Below are positions 44,164 through 53,046 of a DNA stretch of 64,000 nucleotides, one piece after another (the first letter of the stretch is position 1; each line of letters begins with the position of its first letter). A program made the translations under genes and the position numbers. The DNA comes from Turbatrix aceti. Lineage: Eukaryota; Nematoda; Chromadorea; Rhabditida; Panagrolaimidae. The stretch spans positions 8,804,001 to 8,868,000 of the forward strand of contig OZ017766.1 of the NCBI GenBank assembly GCA_963969345.1. The letters are read 5' to 3'. Under the pieces are notes generated by a model, which ran no database searches, was not told the DNA's origin, and saw only the letters and a program-made list of their open reading frames with translations.

Positions 44164-47100
44164 ATGAAGGGTTCAAAAAGACGAAAGGTGGGTTTTTATT
44201 TTTTTTCTCAGAATTTCAGACAAGATTTGATTTTTTCAGGTTGCTTCGATGTCTCGGAAGCCTCAGATTGTTTCTGTCGATGAATACGATTCTGACGACC
44301 TTATCAGGAACATCGATGTCGACAGTGATGCCGCCGATGATGGCGAGAAGGACGCTGAGGGTTGGTTTTTTGACGAAAAAAATAAAGTTTTTATAAAATT
44401 TTTACTGAAAGTTTTTAGACGCTGAAATTGTCGACGATGAATCTCGTGACGAAAAAGAAGCAGACGTAGATTCAGAAGCTGAAGACGACGAAGACCAAAT
44501 CGATGGCGCGGAATGTGGGTTTTTTAATAAATAATTTTTTCGTTGGCGCGAAATTTTGCCTAAAAGTTACTTTTACTATGAAAAGTTTTTACCGTAAAAT
44601 TCACCTGCCTGAGGCATTTGCTGGCGGAGTTACGATTGTCTGAAATTTTGTTTTTGCTATTTTTGACGATTTTTTGCACGTTGTAGCTAAAAAAACAACG
44701 GCATTTCCAAAGCCAGTGTACATGTTGATCGACGTGAATTTTGATGAAGAATTCAATAAAAATATAAAAATTTAGATTTGTCACTTTGATAAATGCCGAA
44801 ATCCCTTCTTTAATAGCAAATTTCGGCATTTTTCAAAGTGGCAAATCTAAATTTTATATTTTTATTGGATTCTCCATCAAAAATCACGTCGATTAATTTG
44901 TACCTTGGATTTGGAAATGCCGTTGTTTTTTAGCTACAACGTGCCAAAAATCGTCAAAAATAGGAAAAACGTGATTTTAGGCGATCGTAACTCTGCCTGT
45001 AGATGCCTCAGGCAAGTGAATTTTACGGTACAAACTTTTCATAGTTGTAACCGTATTGAGTCGTTCTGACTTAGTTTTATCGGCCACAAGCAAGACCTAT
45101 AAGCGACACGTCATACCATACAATATACAGAATAATCTACCTCAACAAGGGTGGAGTTCCGCTGGGTTGAGGTCTAGGGTTGGCGTGAGGTAAGGTCGTG
45201 CCGGAGAGTGATCGTGGACAGAGGAATGATCTACTGCTCCCGACAGTTCGACAACAACAACTGGGACAAGGGAATGAGGGAACTATCTTTTCATCCTACT
45301 CTCTGAGCGAGACTTCATGCTAATTGCACGCACGTGCACAGGGAATGTCATCGCTCAACACTTTCCTCTCTCAGAGAAACTACAGGGCACAGAATCGGGG
45401 CAGAGGCTATTCCTCGAGATATGTCTGCTTGGAGGAATGGTCGACGACGAGTCGGTGTGGTTTGTTCCGGATTCTGCGGGACCGGCGTACAGGAGCTTGC
45501 GGAGTGCGCGGCTCGGAAACCGTCGGCGAGGTTGGAGGATCGGTAGCCGGAGTCACGGGGGCCGTCTGAGCAATGAGAGTCGACGGGGATGCTGGAGGCG
45601 TCGTTGCCTGGGCAGGGGTGACTGGCGTAGTCGGAATCGGGGTGACCGGGAGCGTGACCGGGGCCCATGACATCGGGGCGTCTTCGTCGTCGTCATCTGG
45701 TGAAGGTAGAATAGCTGGCTGGGCGCCTGGTCTGTCACGCAGTTGGTTGACATGGTACACGCTGAAGTCGCCTGAGTCTTCTTTTACTTCATAGATGACT
45801 TGGCCGCGACGGCGCATGATAACACCTGGTTTCCACTTTCCGGGGTTTCGATGGCGGTACCAGACGGGGTCACCGGGTCTCGAAGATGCGGCTCCGAACA
45901 CCGTGGTGGCGATCATACTGTTTCTTCGCCTTGGTCGATGCTGGCTCGTATGGCGCTGGTGGCTTCATCAGGTCCAGAGTTGACCTTGGTTGCCGGCCGA
46001 ATAGAGCTTCTGCAGGGCTGACACCACCAGGGACCAATTGGCTGGGTGTCATTCGGATACGGAGCTGGATGAGGCGGACTGCTTCATGTAAATCCGACAC
46101 GTTGGCGTTCTTCTTTAGACCGTCCTTCAGCGTACGGACGTAGCGCTCCGCTTGACCATTGCTTGCAGGATGGTACGGCGGGGAGCGACTGTGCTTGATG
46201 CCGTTGGCCTCACAGAACACTTGGAATTCTCGTGAAGTGAACTGCGTGCCGTTATCACTGACCAGAGTCTCCGGGAGACCGAAGGTCGAGAACACGTCCT
46301 TGAGCACGGCGATTGTCCGAGCAGCCGTGATGGTGCTCATGGTTTCAATAACGGGATATTTCGTCAGCGAGTCGATAATAACGAAGAAATAACGTTCGCG
46401 AATCGGCCCCGCGAAATCGACGTGCAGATGCTGCCAGGGCCGCGTCGGCTTGGGCCATGGAGCGAGGGGTGCCTTGAGTGGCTGCGTCGCATTTTGCGCA
46501 CATTCTTGGCATTGACGTACTGCTTGGTCAATGTCGTGCTTCATGTTTGGCCAGTAGGAGTAAGCTCGAGCAAGCTGAATCATCTTCTCGGTACCTGGGT
46601 GGCCCGCGTGCAGAATCGCGATAACTCGGGACTGGAGTCGCTGTGGGATGATGATGCGGTCGGCGCAGCACATGAGTTCCTCGTGCACGGCAATCTCGTC
46701 TCGTCGGTTGTAGTACGGCTGCAGGGTTTCCTTGTCTGGGCGTTGACGGAATGCCCCCTTGGACGGCCAGCCGTGGATAGTAAAATCCTTGACTTGGCAC
46801 AGCGTTTCGTCGCTGGCGGTGGCGTCGCGAAGCTCTGGATACGGTACGGCTGCTTGCTTGGTGATGGAGTACATGTCGATCTCGCTTTCGGTGATGGCTT
46901 GGACAGCTGCTATCACCTTCTCCTCCTCACTGTCGATTCGCTGGCTTGCGATCAGCCTTGACAGCGCGTCAGCCTGTCCGAACTCCTCGGACTTGACGTA
47001 GACGATCTCGAAGTCGTAGTTCAGTAGACAGAGTGCCCACCGCTGGAGCCGATTCGTCGACGCGACTGGAATACCGGTCTTTCTGCTACCGCTGAAGATG

Positions 47101-50100
47101 GTGAGTAGCGTGCGGTGGTCTGTCTGGAGACAGAAGCGGCGGCCATAGATCATCTTGTGAAACGTTTTCACCGCGTGGATGATCGCCAGTCCCTCCTTCT
47201 CTGTTTGGCTGTAATTCTTCTCCGCGCTGGACAGCGTGCGGGAGAAGTAAGCCACGGCGCGTAGGTTGCCGTCTGGGCACCTGTGTTGCAACGCGCCGCC
47301 AATGCCTGTTTCGGAGGCATCCGCCGATACAATGATGGGTAGTCGCGGGTCGTAGTGGGTCAGGGTCAGCTCGGACGAAAATAAATCCTTGCATCGGTCG
47401 AAATCTGCCTGCTCTGCTTCCGCCCATTTCCATTCAGCGCCCTTGATCGTAAGCTGATCCAAGGGTTGCCTGGCGTCCTGGAGGTCCTTGACGAACTTCT
47501 GGTAGTGGTTGATGAGGCCGCAGAAGGCGCGGACCTCGGTCACGTTCGTCGGGGCGGGCATGTCCTTGATGACCGCGATCTTCTTGGAATCGAGACGCCG
47601 TCCGTTGGCATCCACGATTAGGCCCAAATACTTGATACTCGGCTTTGCCAGCGAACACTTGCTTGGACTCAGTCGAAATCCGAAATCTTGGATCCGGCGA
47701 AGGACGTCGCGAAGATGCTCCTCGTGTGATTTCTGGTCCGGGCTCGCGATGATGATGTCGTCGAGGTAGGCGACTGCATGCGCATGACCTGCCAGCATCT
47801 GGTCCATCTGTTCCTGGAATATGCCTGGAGCTGACTTGATTCCGAAAGCGAGTCGTCGGTAGCGGAAAAGTCCCTTGTGCGTAGCCACAGTACACAGCTC
47901 TTGTGACGCTTCGTCGAGCTCGATCTGGAGATAGGCGTCGCTGAGATCCAACTGCGAGAATACCGAGCAACCATTGAGCTTTGCGAAAATATCCTCCGGC
48001 AATGGCAGTTGATGCCGGTGCAGTTCGAGGGCGTCATTCAGTCCGGTACTGAAATCGATGCAGGCCCGAGACGCGCCGTTCGCTTTCTTCACAATCAGAA
48101 TAGGAGCCGCCCATTTGGAATACCTCACGGGCTCGATGACGCCAAGATCCGTCAAACGTTTGAGTTCGGCTTCGACGACTTCTTCTGCGGCGTACGGTAC
48201 CTGCCTGGCCCGGCGGAATATAGGGGTAGCATTTGGTTTCAGCTGCAGCGAGGCCTTGCCTTTGACACAGCGTCCCAGTCCCGGGGCAAAGACGTCCGGG
48301 AATTCCGCTTGCATGCGTGGGAGTAGGTCGTCGACGGCTGCCTCTGCGACCCTAGCGCCAAGAGTCTGACCGCCCTGGTCAATCTTGCGCACGAACAAGC
48401 CGAGTTCGTGGATCGTTGCCGCGCCGATGAGATCTCGTGCTCCTTGTAGAACGTACACGGGGTGTGTAACCGTTTGTCCGTCGTAGTCAATCGTGACAGG
48501 ACAGATGCCGCTGAATTTCGTCTTCCGGCTGGTTACATCTATGGCAGTATCCTTGGTGGGTGCTAGCTTCAAACCCAGTCGATCTGCGCTTGCCTGTCCT
48601 AGGATATTCACGTCGGCGCCGGAATCCAGAAGTACGCGCAGCGGTTTGCCTTCAATCAAGACAGTAGCGTACCGCCAGGGTTGGTCCTCTGGATCGTCAG
48701 CTTGGGCAAAACATGCCTTCACAATGCGGACGGCGCCTACTGCGTGGGTCTTGTTATCCGGATTCGTTTTGCAGACGGCCTTGAGGTGACCTTTCTTGCC
48801 GCAGTGGTCACAGATGTACTCCTTGTACGGGCAGTCGCGGGGCAGATGGTCATTTCCACAGCGGATGCAAGGATTGCTGACTGTTTTCCCTGCCTTTGGA
48901 TCCGTCTTGAACTGGTACTTCTGCCTTCTCTGCCGCTTGTTGGTTGCGGCGCTGGCTTTGACTGCGCAGATCTCCTTGGTTCGGCCCTTGAGAGTCTGTG
49001 AGACGACCTTGTCTTGTCTCATTTTCTGCTGGAGTTTATCCGCCTTGTTCATGATCTTGAACACGGTCAAGTTGGAGTCTGCCTTCTCTGCGAAATTGTG
49101 GAGATCCTTCGCCATCTGCGTATCCTGCTTGATGGCTTCCAGCATGTGGACGGCCAGAAGTTGGTCGGGTGACAGCTTGTCCAGCCCGGCTTCCATCCAC
49201 GTCGCGGCGAATTTCTTGATAAATCCCGCCGTATCGTTATCGCCTGCTTCCTGCTGCATGTTCATGGCGATTCGACGATTCGCGTAGGAAGAAAAAGTTG
49301 CCGTTGCAAACTTCCGCAGTTGCTTTACCAATGCATCACGCTCTAATTTGAGTAGCTTGGTCTCCGGCGCTTCGGGAGCGCATTGTGCTTTGCACGCCTC
49401 AATGAAACTGTTCCTGGTCGTAGCCGTGAGTTTGCCTAACAGGAAGCTGTTCTGCTGGATCCGCGTAAGGTGCGGCGATCCAGCTAGCGCGAGGTTGACA
49501 GTCTGCAGCCATTCGTTGAATCTTGTCGGCGTGCACTCGACATGATCCAGGAGTTCGATTTGGATGAAACCCGGATCCATGCCCGTTACCGTCATTGTGC
49601 CGCCAGCGTGCTCGCTTTCGTCGTCACTATAAGTCGACATCGCGAGTGGCGATTCCTCATCTTCCTTCTTCATGAGAGCCTGGAGAGATTTGAGGACGGC
49701 TTTGGCGATCTTCTCTGAGGCCTCGTCGGTGAGTTCTGCTTTTGAGCTCCGTGCTGCGGTCTGCTCCGCTTTCGCACTGACTTCTGCGTCACCGAACAGG
49801 CTCATGACGTTGATTCGTTCTTTCTCGTCACCACTGTAACCGTATTGAGTCGTTCTGACTTAGTTTTATCGGCCACAAGCAAGACCTATAAGCGACACGT
49901 CATACCATACAATATACAGAATAATCTACCTCAACAAGGGTGGAGTTCCGCTGGGTTGAGGTCTAGGGTTGGCGTGAGGTAAGGTCGTGCCGGAGAGTGA
50001 TCGTGGACAGAGGAATGATCTACTGCTCCCGACAGTTCGACAACAACAACTGGGACAAGGGAATGAGGGAACTATCTTTTCATCCTACTCTCTGAGCGAG

Positions 50101-52379
50101 ACTTCATGCTAATTGCACGCACGTGCACAGGGAATGTCATCGCTCAACAATAGTGAAGGCAACTTTTTGGCAAAATTTCATGAAGGATTTCCAAAATGAT
50201 ATCTATTGATTTTTTTTCAATTTTTGTTCAGTCATTTCCAAGCTCGAAGTCACCAAACCACCCTCAGAAAAAAATCCAAAACAAGTCAAGACAGTTTCGT
50301 TCAAAGATATCGGAGTTGCAAGCTGGCTGGTAAAAGAACTGGATGCCTATGGCCTCGGACATCCGACACCCGTTCAGGCCAACTGCATTCCCAAAATTCT
50401 CGACGGCAGCGATGTCCTTGGCTGCGCAAAGACAGGAACGGGAAAAACGCTTGCATTTGCCCTGCCCATAATGCAGAAACTGGCTGTCGATCCGTATGGC
50501 ATCTTTGCGGTCATCCTGACTCCGACGAGGGAACTTGCGACTCAGATTGCCGATCAATTTGTCTCTATCGGCAGATCGATTAATTTGAAAGTCTGTACGA
50601 TCATCGGAGGCATGGATCAGTGCCAGCAGAGTTTGGAACTTTCTCGGTGGGTTTTTTATTAAAAATATATTTACGAATGCGAACATTTTTAACCAAAAAA
50701 AGTGTAATCTACGTTTTGTTTACAGTTTTCCTACAATTTTTCATGTCTTACAACGAAAAAATTTTAGTACATCAAATATAACAAATTTTCTGTTCGGGAA
50801 ATATTACTTGAATAACTTGAATTACGGTATTTTTGATTCTGTATTGTTACTTTTGAAAAAAACTTGAATTACGTTTTTTTTCCTTTGATATATCACTTTT
50901 TTACGTCACTTTTTTGGTTTTGATTAATGTTTACCGTTTTTTGTTGATAAATTTTTTGACAAAATTGCGTCTTTTTTTGTCAGTTACGATACTTTTTTCA
51001 TCAGATTGTTACTTTTTTAGGATTTTTTTTAACTTTTTGGGTTACGTTTTTAAAAAAAAACGATCGTTTAGGAATTTTCGTTGCGAAACCGTTGACGCTC
51101 TAGAAATAACGTTTTGTGCTTGGATTTTTTACTTTTTACCATACACAAGTTTTACGATATTTTTTGTCGTTTTTTGAACTTGTTTTGGGTTTTTTGGACC
51201 GATACAGGCTAAAAAATGTTGATATTTTTCAAAACGGATGAAACACAGATAAACAAAACAGATTTTTTGTTTGAAACTGTGTAGTATTTTTCAAAAATCC
51301 TAAAAACGATCGGAAACGCAGGTTTTTGGGACACATTTAGCTTTTTTTTTGTAAAAAAAAATGATTTTTTCATATAAAATTTTTTTGGCCATTTCAGAAA
51401 ACCCCACATAGTCGTCGCCACCCCCGGTCGCCTAGCGGACCACATATCCAGCGACTCCCGGACTGCCCAACTCTTCCGCTCAATCCAGATTCTGGTGCTC
51501 GACGAAGCGGATCAGATGCTCGACGGTCCCTATGCTGCTCCCCTGGCGACTATTTTTGGTTCATTTCCGAAGAAGCGACAGACCCTGCTCTTCAGCGCGA
51601 CACTGACATCGGCTCTGACCCAACTCCACCAAGTTTCCGTTCACAAGCCATTTTTCTTCGAAGATACAGACCCTATCCGGACTGTTGAACGACTCGAGCA
51701 ACGATATGTCCTGTGCCCAATCAGCGTGAAGGACGCCTACCTCGTCTACGTCGTCAAGAGTTTTTACGAAAACAATCCCGAACGGAGTATTCTGATATTT
51801 TGTCAGACGTGTCGGGAATGCGAAGCGCTGTCAATGATGTTCCGGGAGCTGGGATTCAACGTAGCATCCCTCCATTCTATGATATCCCAGAGAGAACGAA
51901 ATCAATCGCTTTCGGATTTTCGTTCGAAAAAACGAAGAGTCCTCATTTGCACGGATGTCGCTGCACGTGGCCTCGATGTTCCACACGTCGACCTGGTCGT
52001 CAATCACAACGTTCCACGCTCACCCAAAACGTACGTCCATCGCGTGGGTCGATCGGCGAGAGCGGGTAGATTTGGTAGCGCAATTACGTTCATCACGCAG
52101 TACGACATTGCACTTGTACAGGCAGTCGAAGAATTGGTTGGTAAAAAGATGGAAAAACTTTCGGTGAGTCATAAAAAAGTGACAAAATACGTCACGGATG
52201 TTCTCATGCTAAAGAGAGAAGCGGAAATCAAACTTGAAAGACAAAAGTTTGGAGAGAAGAGAGAAATCAACAGGAGAAAGGATATGATCATGAATGAGAT
52301 CCCGGAAGAAGAGGTCAAGGAGGCAAACGCCGCGTCGAAGGCCAGGAAGCGGAAGAAGGGAGGCCGGAATGGGAACTGA
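44164..52379 (+). CDS. ddx49: ATP-dependent RNA helicase DDX49/Dbp8 (545 aa)
   Basis: A DEAD-box helicase of the small ribosomal subunit processome. Exons 44164..44187, 44240..44360, 44419..44514, 50232..50646 and 51398..52379 join in phase to 546 codons. An acidic N-terminus (DSDDLIRNIDVDSDAADDGE...) precedes the Q motif region (FKDIGVASWLVKELDAYG, then PTPVQ). Then come motif I CAKTGTGKT, Ia PTRELA, GG, Ib TPGR, II DEAD, III SAT, IV ILIFCQT, V TDVAARGLD and VI HRVGRSARAGR. The tail is Lys/Arg/Glu-rich, ending KARKRKKGGRNGN. Motif I has T where most have S, and motif VI has S for T, both conservative. Assignment to DDX49/Dbp8 rather than another DEAD-box protein rests on overall pattern. Intron 3 (44515..50231) contains a foldback element and an LTR retrotransposon in antisense orientation, yet the flanking splice sites are intact. 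AATAAA lies at 52421. Confidence 0.92.
45041..45045. other. Target-site duplication ATAGT (left)
   Basis: Five bases ATAGT directly before the left LTR. They are repeated exactly after the right LTR at 50150..50154, as expected for Ty3/gypsy integration. Confidence 0.9.
45046..45360 (-). repeat. 3' LTR of the Ty3/gypsy element (315 bp)
   Basis: Begins TGTAACCG and ends CTCAACA on the plus strand (TG...CA termini). Read side by side it shows no difference from the LTR at 49835..50149. Because the element lies on the minus strand, this is its 3' LTR. Confidence 0.92.
45361..45372 (-). promoter_or_regulatory. Polypurine tract next to the 3' LTR
   Basis: The minus strand reads GAGAGAGGAAAG immediately before the LTR, the expected primer for plus-strand DNA synthesis. 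Confidence 0.65.
45407..45870 (-). pseudogene. Displaced C-terminus of the integrase (GPY/F-type segment)
   Basis: This second frame continues the integrase homology just past the stop of the main polyprotein frame. It shows PGDPVWYRHRNPGKWKPG, YEVKEDSG and HVNQLRDR, as in GPY/F modules, followed by a Pro/Thr-rich tail ending in HRLVVDHSSKQTYLEE. It lies in a different frame, offset by one base from the preceding ORF. This indicates a frame-disrupting indel or, less likely, a recoding site. Confidence 0.7.
45870..49805 (-). CDS. Gag-Pol polyprotein of the Ty3/gypsy element (1311 aa)
   Basis: One frame encodes Gag and most of Pol. The Gag region (about 1-310) ends in two CCHC-type knuckles (CIRCGNDHLPRDC and CDHCGKKGHLKAVC, about 312-345). 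Protease is LLDSGADVNILG near 390. Reverse transcriptase has AYLDDIIIAS near 677. RNase H has SADASETGIGG near 826 and TDHRTLL near 898. The integrase zinc site (HAGHPGTEK...CQEC) begins near 1068. The DDE residues lie in HVDFAGP, SDNGTQFTS and NGQAERYV (about 1133, 1187 and 1220). Catalytic motifs are intact. The frame stops after KKQYDRHHGVRSRIFETR, before the integrase C-terminal module, which sits in another frame. Gag and Pol share one frame without an internal stop. Confidence 0.93.
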   Translation of the reverse strand: MSLFGDAEVSAKAEQTAARSSKAELTDEASEKIAKAVLKSLQALMKKEDEESPLAMSTYSDDESEHAGGTMTVTGMDPGFIQIELLDHVECTPTRFNEWLQTVNLALAGSPHLTRIQQNSFLLGKLTATTRNSFIEACKAQCAPEAPETKLLKLERDALVKQLRKFATATFSSYANRRIAMNMQQEAGDNDTAGFIKKFAATWMEAGLDKLSPDQLLAVHMLEAIKQDTQMAKDLHNFAEKADSNLTVFKIMNKADKLQQKMRQDKVVSQTLKGRTKEICAVKASAATNKRQRRQKYQFKTDPKAGKTVSNPCIRCGNDHLPRDCPYKEYICDHCGKKGHLKAVCKTNPDNKTHAVGAVRIVKACFAQADDPEDQPWRYATVLIEGKPLRVLLDSGADVNILGQASADRLGLKLAPTKDTAIDVTSRKTKFSGICPVTIDYDGQTVTHPVYVLQGARDLIGAATIHELGLFVRKIDQGGQTLGARVAEAAVDDLLPRMQAEFPDVFAPGLGRCVKGKASLQLKPNATPIFRRARQVPYAAEEVVEAELKRLTDLGVIEPVRYSKWAAPILIVKKANGASRACIDFSTGLNDALELHRHQLPLPEDIFAKLNGCSVFSQLDLSDAYLQIELDEASQELCTVATHKGLFRYRRLAFGIKSAPGIFQEQMDQMLAGHAHAVAYLDDIIIASPDQKSHEEHLRDVLRRIQDFGFRLSPSKCSLAKPSIKYLGLIVDANGRRLDSKKIAVIKDMPAPTNVTEVRAFCGLINHYQKFVKDLQDARQPLDQLTIKGAEWKWAEAEQADFDRCKDLFSSELTLTHYDPRLPIIVSADASETGIGGALQHRCPDGNLRAVAYFSRTLSSAEKNYSQTEKEGLAIIHAVKTFHKMIYGRRFCLQTDHRTLLTIFSGSRKTGIPVASTNRLQRWALCLLNYDFEIVYVKSEEFGQADALSRLIASQRIDSEEEKVIAAVQAITESEIDMYSITKQAAVPYPELRDATASDETLCQVKDFTIHGWPSKGAFRQRPDKETLQPYYNRRDEIAVHEELMCCADRIIIPQRLQSRVIAILHAGHPGTEKMIQLARAYSYWPNMKHDIDQAVRQCQECAQNATQPLKAPLAPWPKPTRPWQHLHVDFAGPIRERYFFVIIDSLTKYPVIETMSTITAARTIAVLKDVFSTFGLPETLVSDNGTQFTSREFQVFCEANGIKHSRSPPYHPASNGQAERYVRTLKDGLKKNANVSDLHEAVRLIQLRIRMTPSQLVPGGVSPAEALFGRQPRSTLDLMKPPAPYEPASTKAKKQYDRHHGVRSRIFETR
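49816..49833 (-). promoter_or_regulatory. Candidate tRNA primer-binding site
   Basis: Directly inside the 5' LTR, after one spacer base, the minus strand reads TGGTGACGAGAAAGAAC. A TGG start matches a tRNA CCA end. The tRNA species was not identified. Confidence 0.55.
49835..50149 (-). repeat. 5' LTR of the Ty3/gypsy element (315 bp)
   Basis: Same 315 bp as the left LTR with TG...CA ends. It is followed by the target duplication ATAGT at 50150..50154. Confidence 0.92.
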
Positions 52380-52451
52380 GGACATTGTTCATTTGTTTTT
52401 TGTTGTTGTTTGCTGGGATGAATAAACCAGAATGTTTATTTCATAAATTGT

Positions 52452-52928
52452 CATAAATTGTTCGTGTTTTTTGAACTTTGCTCCTATTTTTTGATTCAGA
52501 AAACGGTCAAAAATCCTCCGTCTACAACAAAATGAAAGCTTCGAAGTTAGGATTTTGTTACTTTTTTACGATACATAAGTTTTACGATTTTTTTTTCATA
52601 AAACGATAGTTTTTTTTTGTTGCTTTTTTGGGTTTTTCGAACCAGCGTTTTAAAAAAAATGTATAATATCAATTGAACGAATAAGCAATTCGCTCTTTTG
52701 TAAGATATTATACATTTTTTTAAAACGCTGGTTCGAAAAACCCAAAAAAGCAACAAAAGAAACCATCGTTTTATGAAAAAAAAATCGTAAAACTTATGTA
52801 TTTATCGTAAAAAAAGTAACAAAATCCTAACTTCGAAGCTTTCATTTCGTTGTAGACGGAGGATTTTTGACCGTTTTTTGGATCAAAAAATAGGAGCAAA
52901 GTTCAAAAAACACGAACAATTTATTTAT
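52452..52928. repeat. Foldback element at the inner junction of the inverted duplication
   Basis: A hairpin of about 475 bp. The left arm starts ataaattgttcgtgttttttg and the right arm is its inverse, ending cacgaacaatttat. Internal mirrored motifs include gttacttttttacgat, gtttttcgaaccagcg and aatgtataatatc. The loop near 52672-52700 reads aattgaacgaataagcaattcgc. The outer ~95 bp of one arm also occurs alone at 43813..43907 in the left arm. Confidence 0.85.
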
Positions 52929-53046
52929 CCTAAAACATTTCGGATTTGGACTTTTCCCCCAAATTAATCTAAAAAAAATTTATATAATATTTACATTGAA
53001 TTTATTCAGACCACAAAAATAGTAATTACACATTGTTCTATATATT

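Larger units (their letters stand above)
45046..50149 (-). mobile_element. Ty3/gypsy LTR retrotransposon (5104 bp), full length
   Basis: Two 315-bp LTRs flank a 4.47-kb internal region, bordered by a 5-bp ATAGT duplication. Protease, reverse transcriptase, RNase H and then integrase on one long frame is the Ty3/gypsy order (Pao and Ty1/copia differ in order or motifs). No env-like frame is present. A candidate primer-binding site adjoins the 5' LTR and a purine tract adjoins the 3' LTR. Indistinguishable LTRs indicate a recent insertion. It is GC-richer than its surroundings, like other young elements. Confidence 0.93.
44523..50204. repeat. Foldback element family FB, copy 4, split by the retrotransposon
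   Basis: The left part (44523..45045) contains both mirrored arms with cacctgcctgaggcat, gcacgttgtagct and the inner loop aaatgccgaaatccc. The final ~55 bp (actttttggcaaaatttcatg..., ending near 50204) lie beyond the LTR element. Removing 45046..50149 plus one target duplication restores a hairpin of about 580 bp like copy 3. Confidence 0.8.

Noticed and set aside
46422..49545. Several plus-strand frames across the retrotransposon
   Set aside because: Antisense shadows of the GC-richer gag-pol frame.
52620..52745. ttcgaacc motifs suggestive of a tRNA T-loop
   Set aside because: They belong to mirrored arms of the foldback element; no cloverleaf can be drawn.
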